Source: Alphaproteobacteria bacterium (GTDB lineage Bacteria; Pseudomonadota; Alphaproteobacteria; Rhodobacterales; Rhodobacteraceae). Taken from it: a stretch of 64,000 bases of DNA. Below the pieces are notes generated by a model. The model ran no database searches and had not been told where the DNA came from. It saw nothing but the letters and a program-made list of their open reading frames with translations. Positions 29,051-37,756 of the stretch are shown here, piece after piece; positions within the stretch are counted from its first letter, which is position 1; each line of letters begins with the position of its first letter. The stretch spans positions 1-64,000 of the forward strand of contig JAUHXK010000014.1 in assembly GCA_030427405.1 (NCBI GenBank). Reading direction: 5' to 3'. A program made the position numbers and the translations under genes.

Positions 29051-29512
29051 ATGGAGAAAGAATTAGATCAGATTGACAGACGGCTCCTGAAAGAGTTGCA
29101 ACAGGACGCAACCCTGTCGCAACGCGAACTGGCAGACCGCGTCGGCCTTTCGCAAAACGCCTGCTGGCGACGTCTGAAAGGCCTCAACGAAGACGGAGTC
29201 CTGCTGGGATCAACGGCCCGGATCGCCCGTGAAAAACTGGGCCTTAACCTCGTGGTTTTCATGATGCTTCGTACCCGGCATCACTCTGCCGAATGGCTTC
29301 AGGCTTTTCGCCGCCACGTCCTGACCATTCCCGAAGTCGTGGATTTCCACCGGATTGGCGGCGACTATGACTATCAGCTGAAAGTCGTGACACAGGACAT
29401 GACCTCTTATGACAAGGTCTATCAACGCCTGATCGAAAAGGTCGAGCTAGACAGCGTCACATCCTACTTCGCGATGGAAGCAATAGCCGAAGCACGCCCC
29501 CTGCCCCTCTGA
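29051..29512 (+). CDS. Lrp/AsnC family transcriptional regulator
   Basis: A 153-residue feast/famine regulator. The N-terminal winged helix contains LDQIDRRLLKELQQDATLSQ and ELADRVGLSQNACWRRL as helix-turn-helix (residues about 5-50); the C-terminal RAM domain (about 70-150) binds small amino acids and drives octamer formation (HVLTIPEVVDFHRIGGDYDYQ). It is divergent from the class V aminotransferase with a 102-base intergenic space, the usual arrangement for an Lrp-type regulator and its target. That it controls the aminotransferase in response to the enzyme's amino acid substrate is inference. Confidence 0.92.
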   Translation: MEKELDQIDRRLLKELQQDATLSQRELADRVGLSQNACWRRLKGLNEDGVLLGSTARIAREKLGLNLVVFMMLRTRHHSAEWLQAFRRHVLTIPEVVDFHRIGGDYDYQLKVVTQDMTSYDKVYQRLIEKVELDSVTSYFAMEAIAEARPLPL

Positions 29513-29520
29513 TCCGCTCC

Positions 29521-29576
29521 TTCATCTGGCCGAAAATATCCCAGGGGAGTCGCGCAGCGACGGGGGCAGCGCCCCC
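29521..29576 (+). repeat. Single-arm copy of the Rhodobacterales intergenic repeat
   Basis: TTCATCTGGCCGAAAATATC matches the right arm of the repeat at 3120-3143 almost base for base, and is followed by the same GGGGAGTCGC...CGGGGGCAGCGCCCC tail. It lies between the lrp stop and the rpsD terminator. Confidence 0.75.
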
Positions 29577-29583
29577 TACAAAC

Positions 29584-29613
29584 AAAAAAGACCGCGCTGA
29601 AAGCGCGGCCTTT
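29584..29613 (-). terminator. Rho-independent terminator of rpsD
   Basis: On the minus strand the stem CCGCGCT / AGCGCGG with a three-base loop is followed by TCTTTTTTG, 23 bases after the rpsD stop. The plus-strand side has only a short T-run, so it serves rpsD primarily. Confidence 0.85.
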
Positions 29614-29635
29614 GAAAATTCGATGGCGGCGAAGA

Positions 29636-30256
29636 TCAGTTCTTCGCGTAGAATTCAACAACCAGGTTCGGTTCCATAACGACCGGATAAGGCACATCGC
29701 CCAGGCCCGGTGCGCGCACGAAGGTCGCGGTCATTTTCGAGTGGTCGGCGTCGATATAGTCAGGAACATCGCGCTCGGCCAGACCAACAGCTTCCAGAAC
29801 AACAGCCAGTTGCTTGGACTTGTCGCGCACTTCGATCACGTCGCCTTCTTTGACACGGTAGCTGGGGATGTTCACCCGCTTGCCGTTCACTTTGACGTGG
29901 CCGTGGTTCACGAACTGACGTGCGGCAAACACGGTCGGTACGAACTTGGCGCGGTAAACAACGGCGTCCAGGCGGCGCTCCAGCAGACCGATCAGGTTTT
30001 CACCAGTGTCGCCTTTGACACGCTCGGCTTCGGCATAGATGCGGCGGAACTGCTTCTCGGTCAGGTCGCCATAGTAGCCTTTCAGCTTCTGCTTGGCGCG
30101 CAGCTGCAGACCGAAGTCCGACAGTTTGCCCTTGCGGCGCTGGCCGTGCTGGCCGGGGCCGTATTCACGGCGGTTGACCGGGGATTTCGGACGGCCCCAG
30201 ATGTTTTCGCCCATCCGGCGGTCGATTTTGTACTTGGCAGACGTGCGTTTGGTCAC
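29636..30256 (-). CDS. rpsD: 30S ribosomal protein S4
   Basis: Primary 16S rRNA-binding protein of the small subunit. The 206-residue product has the N-terminal [20 protein letters not shown], the [16 protein letters not shown] basic region and a C-terminal S4 RNA-binding domain ([34 protein letters not shown]). The start is GTG with AAAGGAG nine bases in front. In this order rpsD is often monocistronic, as here; a 290-base leader upstream has no gene. Confidence 0.98.
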   Translation of the reverse strand: MTKRTSAKYKIDRRMGENIWGRPKSPVNRREYGPGQHGQRRKGKLSDFGLQLRAKQKLKGYYGDLTEKQFRRIYAEAERVKGDTGENLIGLLERRLDAVVYRAKFVPTVFAARQFVNHGHVKVNGKRVNIPSYRVKEGDVIEVRDKSKQLAVVLEAVGLAERDVPDYIDADHSKMTATFVRAPGLGDVPYPVVMEPNLVVEFYAKN

Positions 30257-30544
30257 GGCTGATCTCCTTTATTGTGGCATTTCGGCTTGATCCGAGAACC
30301 GGTTTCCGCTTTTCCGGCCAATACAGCGTCTCCGCTCGGACGGGGCAGTTCCAGTTCAGACCAGGCGTGGTGCCGGGTGATAAAGGGCGTTGTCCTCTTG
30401 AGGTCTCCCCCATGACAGGCATCCCCTCGCGGGGGCCACCAACACCAATGAAGCCGCGCTTATATCGCTGAAATTACCAGAGTCAACAGGCCGGGAACCG
30501 GAAATGACACATTCGCCATGTGCGCGGCCTGCCGCCAGACGAAC
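30257..30544. other. Non-coding space upstream of rpsD
   Basis: No convincing gene was found. It contains the rpsD leader on the minus strand and, near 30420-30436, the small dyad CCCCTCGCGGGGG. No known ribosomal-protein autoregulatory motif or riboswitch was recognised by eye. Confidence 0.5.
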
Positions 30545-31051
30545 CTATTCGGCAGCAAACGCCGCGTAACGCGGCAGGCTGGCCGTTTCGGCGACAGCCG
30601 GTGCGCGGGGCTGGGGGAAAGACACAACCGTTTCGTCCTGGCCCTCTCCGGTATTTGTCAACGCCTCAAGATTGGTTACCTGGCTGACCCAGAACTCCTG
30701 ATCCCGCGTGGGAAAACCATCTTCAAAGATCAAAACCAGCGTGTCGTCGGCATCGCTGCGCACCAGGTCCGCCTGGAAACTCTGTGCGCCATTGGAAAAC
30801 ACAAGCATCGCCGATGCGCCTTGCGGTCGTTCCCAAACAGGCGCCAGCGCATGAACGCCCGGCACCACCGCAGTTCCACCAATCTCTGCCTGTTCATAGT
30901 CCGACATCGCGACCGCTGTCATCCTGACAACCTGCCCACGCCAAGACCATGCCGACCCGACGCTCAACTCGGAAAGAGGCGCAGCCTCAAGCCCGTCAAC
31001 CTCTGTCTGCCGCCATGGAATCCCGAAAATACCGTCTCTTCCGGTCCTCAT
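30545..31051 (-). CDS. Conserved hypothetical protein
   Basis: A 168-residue protein with no assignable function. The N-terminal segment GIFGIPWRQTEVDGLEAAPL followed by SVGSAWSWRG resembles, from memory, the opening of Rhodobacterales proteins that carry a Hint domain further on, but no Hint domain is present here. The rest has many beta-strand-like stretches (SAMLVFSNGAQSFQADLV, DDTLVLIFEDGFPTRDQEFW) and a proline-rich tail. No signal peptide or membrane segment. The start is uncertain: ATG at 31051 is chosen because it gives MRTGRDGIFG; in-frame ATGs also lie at 31063 and 31075. Confidence 0.6.
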   Translation of the reverse strand: MRTGRDGIFGIPWRQTEVDGLEAAPLSELSVGSAWSWRGQVVRMTAVAMSDYEQAEIGGTAVVPGVHALAPVWERPQGASAMLVFSNGAQSFQADLVRSDADDTLVLIFEDGFPTRDQEFWVSQVTNLEALTNTGEGQDETVVSFPQPRAPAVAETASLPRYAAFAAE

Positions 31052-31144
31052 CTGCCCGCCCATACCTTTTAACATCCCGATCGTTACCGACGGCGTGTAT
31101 CAAAGATAATTTCGGCGGAAAAAAGACGGAAATGCAGCTTTCAC

Positions 31145-31222
31145 GAAAAAGTTTGGGGGACATTGGCAATTTTGATACGTTTACGCGCGTCAAATCAACC
31201 AGCGCGAATGCTGTCCCCCAAT
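31145..31222 (-). terminator. Long-loop inverted repeat behind nrdJ, probable terminator
   Basis: A perfect 10-bp inverted repeat, TTGGGGGACA (31153-31162) and TGTCCCCCAA (31212-31221), encloses 49 bases. On the minus strand it starts directly at the nrdJ stop and is followed by ACTTTTTCG. The T5 tail fits an intrinsic terminator, but the loop is far longer than usual. Confidence 0.55.
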
Positions 31223-31223
31223 G

Positions 31224-33506
31224 CTACCCGCATTTCGAGTGGCCGCAACTGCGGCAGGTCATGCACCCTTCGATCATTACCATTTCGAACTGTCCGCAGG
31301 ACGGGCAGGCTTTGCCGCGCGGGGCATCCATGTTGACGACCTGCGCCTGCGGATCGGACTTCAGCCCCATCCCCTCGCCCTCAAGAAACCCGATCGAGAT
31401 CATGTGCTGCTCGATCACCCCCCCGATTGCCGCAAGAATTGACGGAATGTACTTGCCCTTGACCCAGGCCCCACCACGCGGGTCGAACACAGCCTTCAGC
31501 TCTTCAACAACAAAGGACACATCTCCGCCTCTGCGGAACACGGCCGAAATCATGCGGGTCAGGGCCAGTGTCCAAGCATAATGCTCCATGTTCTTCGAAT
31601 TGATGAACACCTCGAACGGCCGGCGGCGACCACCAATAACGATATCGTTTATGGTCAGATAGATCGCATGTTCGCTGTCGGGCCACTTCAGCTTGTAGGT
31701 CGATCCTTCCAGCGATTGCGGGCGATCGAGCGGTTCGGACATGTAGATGACGTCGCCACCATCGACCTCGTGCGGCGCCGTGGCGCTCTCTCCCGGTGCC
31801 GTGTCGTCGCTTTCGGAAACGGTCAGAACCGAGCCGGTCACATCATTGGGCCGATATGTTGTGCAGCCTTTGCAGCCCTGATCCCAAGCCTGCATGTAGA
31901 CATCCTTGAACGCGTCAAAGCTGATGTCTTCGGGGCAGTTGATGGTCTTGGAAATCGAACTGTCGATCCATTTCTGGGCCGCCGCCTGCATTTTCACATG
32001 ATCCAACGGCGTCAGAGTCTGAGCGTTCACGAAATAATCGGGCAGCTCGGCATCCCCGAACTTGTCGCGCCACATCTGTACGGCGTAATCCACAACCTCT
32101 TCTTCGGTACGCGATCCGTCTTTCTGAAGCACTTTGCGCGTATAGGCGTAGGCAAAGACCGGCTCGATCCCCGAAGACACGTTTCCGGCATAAAGCGAAA
32201 TCGTTCCCGTCGGGGCAATCGACGTCAACAGCGCGTTGCGGATACCATGTTCGCGGATCGCGTCACGCACGTCGTCGTCCATGTCGGCCATCGCACCACT
32301 TGCCAGGAATTTCTCGGCGTCGAACAAAGGGAACGCCCCTTTTTCCTTTGCCAAGTCAACCGACGCCAGATATGCGGCGCGGGCGATACTGTGCAACCAG
32401 CGCTCGGTCTGACGCGCCGCTTCGTCGGACCCATAGCGCAGGCCCAGCATCAACAAAGCATCCGCCAGCCCGGTCACGCCCAGGCCGATCCGGCGCTTGG
32501 CCTGCGCTTCGGCGGCCTGTTCCGGCAGCGGAAACTTCGATGCGTCCACCACGTTGTCCATCATCCGCACGGCCGTCGCGACAAGGTCGCTCAGCGCGGC
32601 CTCGTCCAGATGCGCGGCGTCCTCGAACGGATCGGCCACCAGACGCGCCAGGTTGATCGACCCCAACAGGCAGGCCCCGTAGGGCGGCAGCGGTTGTTCA
32701 CCGCAGGGGTTCGTGGCCGAAATCGTTTCGACATAGTTCAGGTTGTTGGCCTTGTTGATGCGGTCAATAAAGATGACACCCGGCTCGGCATAATCATAGG
32801 TGGCCTGCATGATCTTGTTCCACAGATCACGGGCCTGAACCGTGTGATAGACCTTGCCGTCAAAAGTCAGCTCCCAGGGGGCGTCGGCCTTGACGGCCTC
32901 CATGAAGGCGTCCGTCACCAATACGGACATGTTGAACATCCGCAGGCGCGCCGGATCGGACTTGGCGGTGATGAACTGTTCGATATCCGGGTGGTCACAG
33001 CGCATGGTGGCCATCATCGCCCCGCGGCGTGATCCGGCAGACATGATCGTGCGGCACATTGCGTCCCAGACATCCATAAAGCTCAGCGGGCCCGAAGCAT
33101 CTGCCGCCACCCCGTGCACATCTGCGCCGCGCGGGCGGATGGTCGAGAAATCATAGCCGATGCCACCGCCCTGCTGCATGGTCAGCGCGGCCTCTTTCAA
33201 CATATCGAAAATGCCGCCCATGCTGTCGGGGATCGTTCCCATGACAAAACAGTTGAACAATGTCACCTGCCGCGCCGTACCCGCACCCGCCGTGATACGG
33301 CCCGCGGGCAGGTATTTGAAATCTTCCAGCGCGTGAAAAAACTTGTCCTCCCACAGCGCCGGGTCACCTTCGACCTTGGCCAGATCGCGGGCGATGCGCC
33401 GCCACGTATCCTCGACCGTCTGATCAATGGGCGCACCATCTGCTTGCTTGAACCGGTATTTCATATCCCAGATTTGCTCGGCGATGGGGGCGGCAAAGCG
33501 GCTCAT
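31224..33506 (-). CDS. nrdJ: Vitamin B12-dependent ribonucleotide reductase (class II)
   Basis: Adenosylcobalamin-dependent reductase that makes deoxyribonucleotides from ribonucleotides with or without oxygen. The 760-residue protein shows TLFNCFVMGTIPDS with the first redox cysteine, MQQGGGIGYDFS, the catalytic loop ATNPCGEQPLPPYG with asparagine, cysteine and glutamate, and SIAPTGTISLYAG. The C-terminus holds CPSCGQFEMVMIEGCMTCRS with zinc-type and shuttle cysteines. No ATP-cone domain is seen at the N-terminus. It depends on cobalamin, so the organism must make or import B12. No B12 riboswitch or convincing NrdR box was seen upstream. Confidence 0.96.
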   Translation of the reverse strand: MSRFAAPIAEQIWDMKYRFKQADGAPIDQTVEDTWRRIARDLAKVEGDPALWEDKFFHALEDFKYLPAGRITAGAGTARQVTLFNCFVMGTIPDSMGGIFDMLKEAALTMQQGGGIGYDFSTIRPRGADVHGVAADASGPLSFMDVWDAMCRTIMSAGSRRGAMMATMRCDHPDIEQFITAKSDPARLRMFNMSVLVTDAFMEAVKADAPWELTFDGKVYHTVQARDLWNKIMQATYDYAEPGVIFIDRINKANNLNYVETISATNPCGEQPLPPYGACLLGSINLARLVADPFEDAAHLDEAALSDLVATAVRMMDNVVDASKFPLPEQAAEAQAKRRIGLGVTGLADALLMLGLRYGSDEAARQTERWLHSIARAAYLASVDLAKEKGAFPLFDAEKFLASGAMADMDDDVRDAIREHGIRNALLTSIAPTGTISLYAGNVSSGIEPVFAYAYTRKVLQKDGSRTEEEVVDYAVQMWRDKFGDAELPDYFVNAQTLTPLDHVKMQAAAQKWIDSSISKTINCPEDISFDAFKDVYMQAWDQGCKGCTTYRPNDVTGSVLTVSESDDTAPGESATAPHEVDGGDVIYMSEPLDRPQSLEGSTYKLKWPDSEHAIYLTINDIVIGGRRRPFEVFINSKNMEHYAWTLALTRMISAVFRRGGDVSFVVEELKAVFDPRGGAWVKGKYIPSILAAIGGVIEQHMISIGFLEGEGMGLKSDPQAQVVNMDAPRGKACPSCGQFEMVMIEGCMTCRSCGHSKCG

Positions 33507-33646
33507 TGGTGATTCCCTGATCTGAAAAGAGGGGACAGATTAACCCGGATTACAGGCCCACCACAACACCTTGATGAACAACGCCAGCAAGCTACAATAT
33601 AACGGAGACACTGGGACGACTCTGTGGAAATGCTGTGGATAACTTC

Positions 33647-34066
33647 GTGAATCTTGTGAAATTGTCCGTCGGATCGGACAGCGTCGAGTCGCTGATCGAC
33701 TGGCAGGACAGCCGCAAGCCGCTTTACCAGGACGGAAACCCGCGCCACGTCACCCGGATGTGGCCCAAACGCGAGGCCGAAATCCTGAACGGCGGGTCGA
33801 TCTACTGGGTGATCAAGGGTGTGATACAATGCCGACAGCGTATCCTGCGGCTGGACGAAGTGCGCGGCGAAGACGGAATACGTCGTTGTGCCATCGTGCT
33901 GGACCCTGAAATCCACCGCACGCAAAACGCCCTGAAACGCCCGTTCCAGGGATGGCGTTACCTCAAACCCGAAGACAGCCCCGCCGACCTGCCCCGGTCA
34001 CGCGAACAGGACGACGCCCTGCCCGATGATCTGAACCGCGCCCTGGCCGACATCGGGGTCTTGTGA
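33647..34066 (+). CDS. DUF1489 family protein
   Basis: A 139-residue protein of the alphaproteobacterial DUF1489 family, function unknown. Recognisable segments are NLVKLSVGSDSVESLIDWQ, HVTRMWPKR and SIYWVIKGVIQCRQRI, followed by FQGWRYLKPEDSP and a charged tail. No signal peptide, membrane segment or enzyme motif. Two GTG codons compete: this one gives the family-like N-terminus, whereas one four codons upstream (33635) has GGA in front. It lies divergent to nrdJ and directly abuts the end of the convergent hisG. Confidence 0.8.
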   Translation: MNLVKLSVGSDSVESLIDWQDSRKPLYQDGNPRHVTRMWPKREAEILNGGSIYWVIKGVIQCRQRILRLDEVRGEDGIRRCAIVLDPEIHRTQNALKRPFQGWRYLKPEDSPADLPRSREQDDALPDDLNRALADIGVL

Positions 34067-34756
34067 TCAGGTCAGACGGTCCAGAAGCGCGGTCAGAACG
34101 TCTTTGTCCTCGGCATCGCACTTGGCAACACGGCTGCGCCAAAGCGTGGCCTGCGATTGCAGGATCAAACCATCCGACAATATCTTGAGGTGATTGGCCC
34201 GCAACGTTTCGCCGGTCGAGGTGATATCGGCGATTGCCTCGGCCGTTTCGTTCATCACGGTTCCCTCGGTCGCGCCCTGGCTATCGACCAGCGTATAGTC
34301 GGCCACCCCTGCGTCGGTCAGGAACTCGCGCACCAGCCGGTGGTATTTGGTGGCAATCCGCAGCCGGTGGCCGTGGGTCTTGCGAAACGCCGCAGCAGCC
34401 GCATCCAGATCGTCCAGCGTGTCCACATCGACCCAGCAGGCAGGTGCGGCGATAATCAGGTCAGCCTTGCCAAAGCCAAGCTGCGAGATTTCTTCGACCT
34501 GCTGTTCCCAACGCGGCAGCTTTTCATGCACAAGGTCGATTCCGGTTACACCCAGATGGATACGACCCGCCGCCAGTTCGCGCGGGATTTCCCCCGCGGA
34601 CAGCAAGATCAGGGATACCCCGTCGATCCCTTCGACCTTGCCTGCGTATTCACGGTCCGAGCCGCTGCGCGACAGGGTGATGCCGCGCTTGTCGAACCAC
34701 GCAAAGGTTTTGTCCATCAACCTGCCCTTCGAAGGCACGCCCAGTTTCAGGCTCAT
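34067..34756 (-). CDS. hisG: ATP phosphoribosyltransferase, short form
   Basis: Catalyses the first step of histidine synthesis, joining PRPP to ATP. The 229-residue length is that of the short form, which lacks the C-terminal regulatory domain and requires HisZ. Visible motifs are LGVPSKGRLMDKT at the N-terminus, LGVTGIDLVHEK near 75 and the PRPP-binding stretch LVDSQGATEGTVMNE near 160. The ATG overlaps the hisZ stop (ATGA), so subunit synthesis is coupled. It is the last gene of hisS-hisZ-hisG. Confidence 0.96.
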   Translation of the reverse strand: MSLKLGVPSKGRLMDKTFAWFDKRGITLSRSGSDREYAGKVEGIDGVSLILLSAGEIPRELAAGRIHLGVTGIDLVHEKLPRWEQQVEEISQLGFGKADLIIAAPACWVDVDTLDDLDAAAAAFRKTHGHRLRIATKYHRLVREFLTDAGVADYTLVDSQGATEGTVMNETAEAIADITSTGETLRANHLKILSDGLILQSQATLWRSRVAKCDAEDKDVLTALLDRLT

Positions 34757-35841
34757 TGCGTGGCCTCCTCGATTTCGAGCATCAGGTCCGGTCGGATCAC
34801 GCCGCCAATTGCCGGAATTTCAGCGCCGTTCCCCAATCGGCGCGTCAGGGCATCATAGCGGCCACCGGTCGCGACGGGCGGCAGGTCGGGGCGACCCTCG
34901 GCGTAAAAGCCAAAGACAAACCCGTCGTAATACTCCATCGACGTCCGCCCATAGGAGGCTTCGAAATCCAGCCTGCCGACATCGACACCACGCGCCTGCA
35001 GCGCAGCGACGCGCGCTTCAAGACGGTCCAGCGCGGGGGTGATCTGCGGCAGGTCCACCGCCACATCGCGCAATTGCTCCAATGCGAAAGGCATGGTTTC
35101 ACGCACGTTCAAAAGCGTTTCCAGCCCAACCAGCTCATTGTCCGAAATCGGTGGCGCGGCACGGTCTTCCCGCAAGGCATCAATCCGCGCCTCGATCTCG
35201 GCCTTGCGCCGTTTGCCAATCATCGGCGCATCGGTCGCCAGTGGCTCGGCGGTATCCAGCAAGGCATCGCGCTGTTCGGGCGCGGGCCTGCGCCCTGCGA
35301 AACGGTCAAGCAGAGTGCGAAAACGACGGGGGCGCCACAGATGCCGCATCAGGGCTGCCTTGCGGCGGTCCGTTGTCCGCAAACCTTCGACCGCCGCGAT
35401 CAGTATGCCGATGTCACCGGTGGCGGCCCGCAGCGGCAACCCGCGCAGTTGAAGAGCAAAAAGCGAAAACACCTCGGCATCAGCGCCTGCGGGGTCATCG
35501 CGGTCAAAGACCTCATAGCCGACCTGAACGTATTCATTGGCCCGATCCGGGTCATGCTCCTGACGGCGGAACACCTCTCCGGAATAGGTATAGCGGGCCG
35601 GTTCAGCGCCTTCGCGCATGTGCATTTGCACCACCGGCAGCGTGAAGTCAGGGCGCAACATCTGTTCGCCGCGCAGGGCGTCCGAGGTCACATAGGCACG
35701 CGCGCGGATGTCTTCGCCGTACAGGTCCAACAACGTTTCCGCCGGTTGCAGCAGTGGCGGGTCAACGACCTGTGCGCCTGCGGCCTCAAACCGGACGCGC
35801 ATCATCGCGGCGCGGGCCTGTATCTGGGAACGGTTGGGCAT
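34753..35841 (-). CDS. hisZ: ATP phosphoribosyltransferase regulatory subunit
   Basis: HisZ is a catalytically inactive relative of histidyl-tRNA synthetase that assembles with short HisG and confers histidine feedback control. The 362-residue protein retains class II synthetase core segments (QMLRPDFTLPVVQMH, YTYSGEVFRRQEHDP, ASYGRTSMEYYDGFVFGFYA and VATGGRYDALTRRLG) but lacks the anticodon-binding domain. Three bases separate it from hisS upstream and its stop overlaps the hisG start. Being next to true hisS reflects likely descent by duplication. Confidence 0.95.
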   Translation of the reverse strand: MPNRSQIQARAAMMRVRFEAAGAQVVDPPLLQPAETLLDLYGEDIRARAYVTSDALRGEQMLRPDFTLPVVQMHMREGAEPARYTYSGEVFRRQEHDPDRANEYVQVGYEVFDRDDPAGADAEVFSLFALQLRGLPLRAATGDIGILIAAVEGLRTTDRRKAALMRHLWRPRRFRTLLDRFAGRRPAPEQRDALLDTAEPLATDAPMIGKRRKAEIEARIDALREDRAAPPISDNELVGLETLLNVRETMPFALEQLRDVAVDLPQITPALDRLEARVAALQARGVDVGRLDFEASYGRTSMEYYDGFVFGFYAEGRPDLPPVATGGRYDALTRRLGNGAEIPAIGGVIRPDLMLEIEEATQ

Positions 35842-35844
35842 GGG

Positions 35845-37332
35845 TCAGTCCTGACTGTCCAGAATTTCACGCACTTTGGCGACCAGATCACCGCGCGGCA
35901 CTTCGAACTGGCTGGGGCGTTCCTTCCATTCCTCCAGCGTGGCGCTTTCGGCGATCTTGGCGCCGAGGATCAGGTCCTTGATCTGGACGATGCCATTTGC
36001 CTTTTCGTCACCACCCTCGATCACCGCGATGGGCGAGTTCCGCTTATCCGCATATTTCAGCTGATTGCCGAAGTTCTTTGGATTGCCCAAGTAGACTTCG
36101 GCCCGGATACCCGCATTGCGCAGCTCAGCCACCATCGCCTGATAGTCGGCCATACGATCACGATCCATCACGGTGACGACCACAGGACCTGTCGCCTGCG
36201 CGCTGAGGCGACCCTTTTCGCGCAGCGCGGCCAGCAGACGGTCAACACCGATGGAGACACCGGTCGCTGGCACTTCCTGCCCCGTGAAACGCTTGACCAG
36301 ATCATCATAGCGCCCGCCGCCCGAGACCGAGCCGAACTGCCGCTTGCGGCCTTTTTCGTCGAAAATCTCAAAGGTCAATTCGGCCTCGTAGACCGGGCCG
36401 GTGTAGTAGCCAAGACCGCGTACGACCGAAGGGTCAATCTCGATCCGATCCGAGCCGTATCCGCCAGCATCCAGCAGCGACCCGATCTGTTCCAGTTCTG
36501 CAATGCCGTCCGCACCGATCTTGCTGTCGCCCACGGCTGCGCGCAGGTTCGCCAGCGTTCCGGCCGTGTCGGCGGCTTTGGACGTCAGGAAGGCAATCAC
36601 GGGTTCTGCCTGATCATCGCTGAGGCCTACACCGTCGATAAATGCACCCGAGGCATCCAGACGCCCCTTGGTCAGCAGCTCGCGCACTCCGGCCTCACCG
36701 ACCTTGTCGAACTTGTCGATGGTGCGCAGAACGTTGTCGCGGGCTGCGGCGTCTTCGCCCAGGCCCATTGCCTCAAGCACGCCGTTCAGAACCTTGCGGT
36801 TGTTGACCCGCACCAGATAGTCACCGCGCGGGATGCCCACCGTCTCCAACGTGTCTGACAGCATCGCGCAGATCTCGGCATCCGCCGCCATCGAGGCGGT
36901 GCCGACCGTATCCGCATCGCACTGATAGAACTGACGATACCGTCCCGGCCCCGGCTTTTCGTTGCGCCAGACCGGGCCCATCGCATAGCGGCGATAGGGC
37001 GTCGGCAGGTCGTTGCGGTGCTGCGCAAAGACACGGGCCAAAGGCGCGGTCAGGTCATAGCGCAGGGCCATCCAGTCGCCCTTGTCGTTTTCGTCAACTT
37101 CCTGCCACGCAAAGACACCCTCGTTCGGGCGGTCCACGTCCGGAAGGAATTTGCCCAGCGCCTCGACGGTCTCGACCGCGCTGCTTTCCAAGGCGTCAAA
37201 GCCGTACCGATGATAGACACCCGCAATCGTCCGCAGCATCTCGGTGCGCTGCGTGACTTCCTCGCCGAAATAGTCGCGGAACCCTTTCGGCGTTATGGCC
37301 TTGGGGCGGGGCTGTTTCTTGGGCTTGGCCAT
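35845..37332 (-). CDS. hisS: Histidyl-tRNA synthetase
   Basis: Class II aminoacyl-tRNA synthetase, 495 residues. Motif 2 is near [20 protein letters not shown] at residue 120, the histidine-recognition segment is [17 protein letters not shown] near 305, and motif 3 is [13 protein letters not shown] near 360. The C-terminal part (about 380-495) is the anticodon-binding domain. The N-terminus [20 protein letters not shown] gives the longer alphaproteobacterial type compared with the 424-residue E. coli enzyme. It is the first gene of hisS-hisZ-hisG. Confidence 0.97.
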   Translation of the reverse strand: MAKPKKQPRPKAITPKGFRDYFGEEVTQRTEMLRTIAGVYHRYGFDALESSAVETVEALGKFLPDVDRPNEGVFAWQEVDENDKGDWMALRYDLTAPLARVFAQHRNDLPTPYRRYAMGPVWRNEKPGPGRYRQFYQCDADTVGTASMAADAEICAMLSDTLETVGIPRGDYLVRVNNRKVLNGVLEAMGLGEDAAARDNVLRTIDKFDKVGEAGVRELLTKGRLDASGAFIDGVGLSDDQAEPVIAFLTSKAADTAGTLANLRAAVGDSKIGADGIAELEQIGSLLDAGGYGSDRIEIDPSVVRGLGYYTGPVYEAELTFEIFDEKGRKRQFGSVSGGGRYDDLVKRFTGQEVPATGVSIGVDRLLAALREKGRLSAQATGPVVVTVMDRDRMADYQAMVAELRNAGIRAEVYLGNPKNFGNQLKYADKRNSPIAVIEGGDEKANGIVQIKDLILGAKIAESATLEEWKERPSQFEVPRGDLVAKVREILDSQD

Positions 37333-37460
37333 TCGGGGCGTCCTCGGGGCTTAGTGTTCCGCGCGCGGTCTATCCCATGCCCCGCATCGGGGCAAGGCGC
37401 GCTTTCTCTGGCCATGGCGGCAATGCGCCGCTATGAGCGGACAAGACACAGGAGACCCCG

Positions 37461-37655
37461 ATGCAGCATCTGGAAGAGCAGATCGCCCACCTGACCCGCA
37501 CGGTTGAGGACCTGAACGCCGTCGTCACGCGGCAGCAGACCGAGATTGACCACCTGACCCGCCGGGTCGAGATGCTGATGCGCCGCGAGGCCGAACGCGC
37601 ACAGGAAGGATCAGGCGGCGTTGTGCTTGGCGACGAACGCCCACCACATTACTGA
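37461..37655 (+). CDS. slyX: SlyX family protein
   Basis: A 64-residue SlyX-type protein, almost entirely one coiled coil (residues about 1-46: EEQIAHLTRTVEDLNAVVTR, then QQTEIDHLTRRVEMLMRR) with a short disordered tail ending in DERPPHY, the conserved C-terminal motif of SlyX. Function is unknown. The ATG has GGAGACCCCG in front. It is divergent from hisS and upstream of a short-chain dehydrogenase on the same strand. Confidence 0.88.
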   Translation: MQHLEEQIAHLTRTVEDLNAVVTRQQTEIDHLTRRVEMLMRREAERAQEGSGGVVLGDERPPHY

Positions 37656-37756
37656 CCCGTCCCTGCCCCACTCGGAAAGGTACCGATTTGGGCTTGAGAG
37701 CGGCCCGCTTGCCGACGATGGTAGGAAATCGATACCGGAAAAAACAGGAGCGTTCG

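Noticed and set aside
33560..33610. Possible NrdR boxes (CCACAACACCTTGATG and CTACAATATAACG) upstream of nrdJ
   Set aside because: Neither is a clear palindrome matching the NrdR consensus and the 21-base spacing is not the usual two or three helical turns plus matching arms; kept only as a note.
33507..33646. B12 riboswitch upstream of nrdJ
   Set aside because: The space between nrdJ and the divergent gene is 140 bases and has no recognisable B12-box; too short for a cobalamin riboswitch.
34756..36858. A 700-codon open frame opposite hisZ and hisS
   Set aside because: Antisense shadow of two certain genes; no domain.
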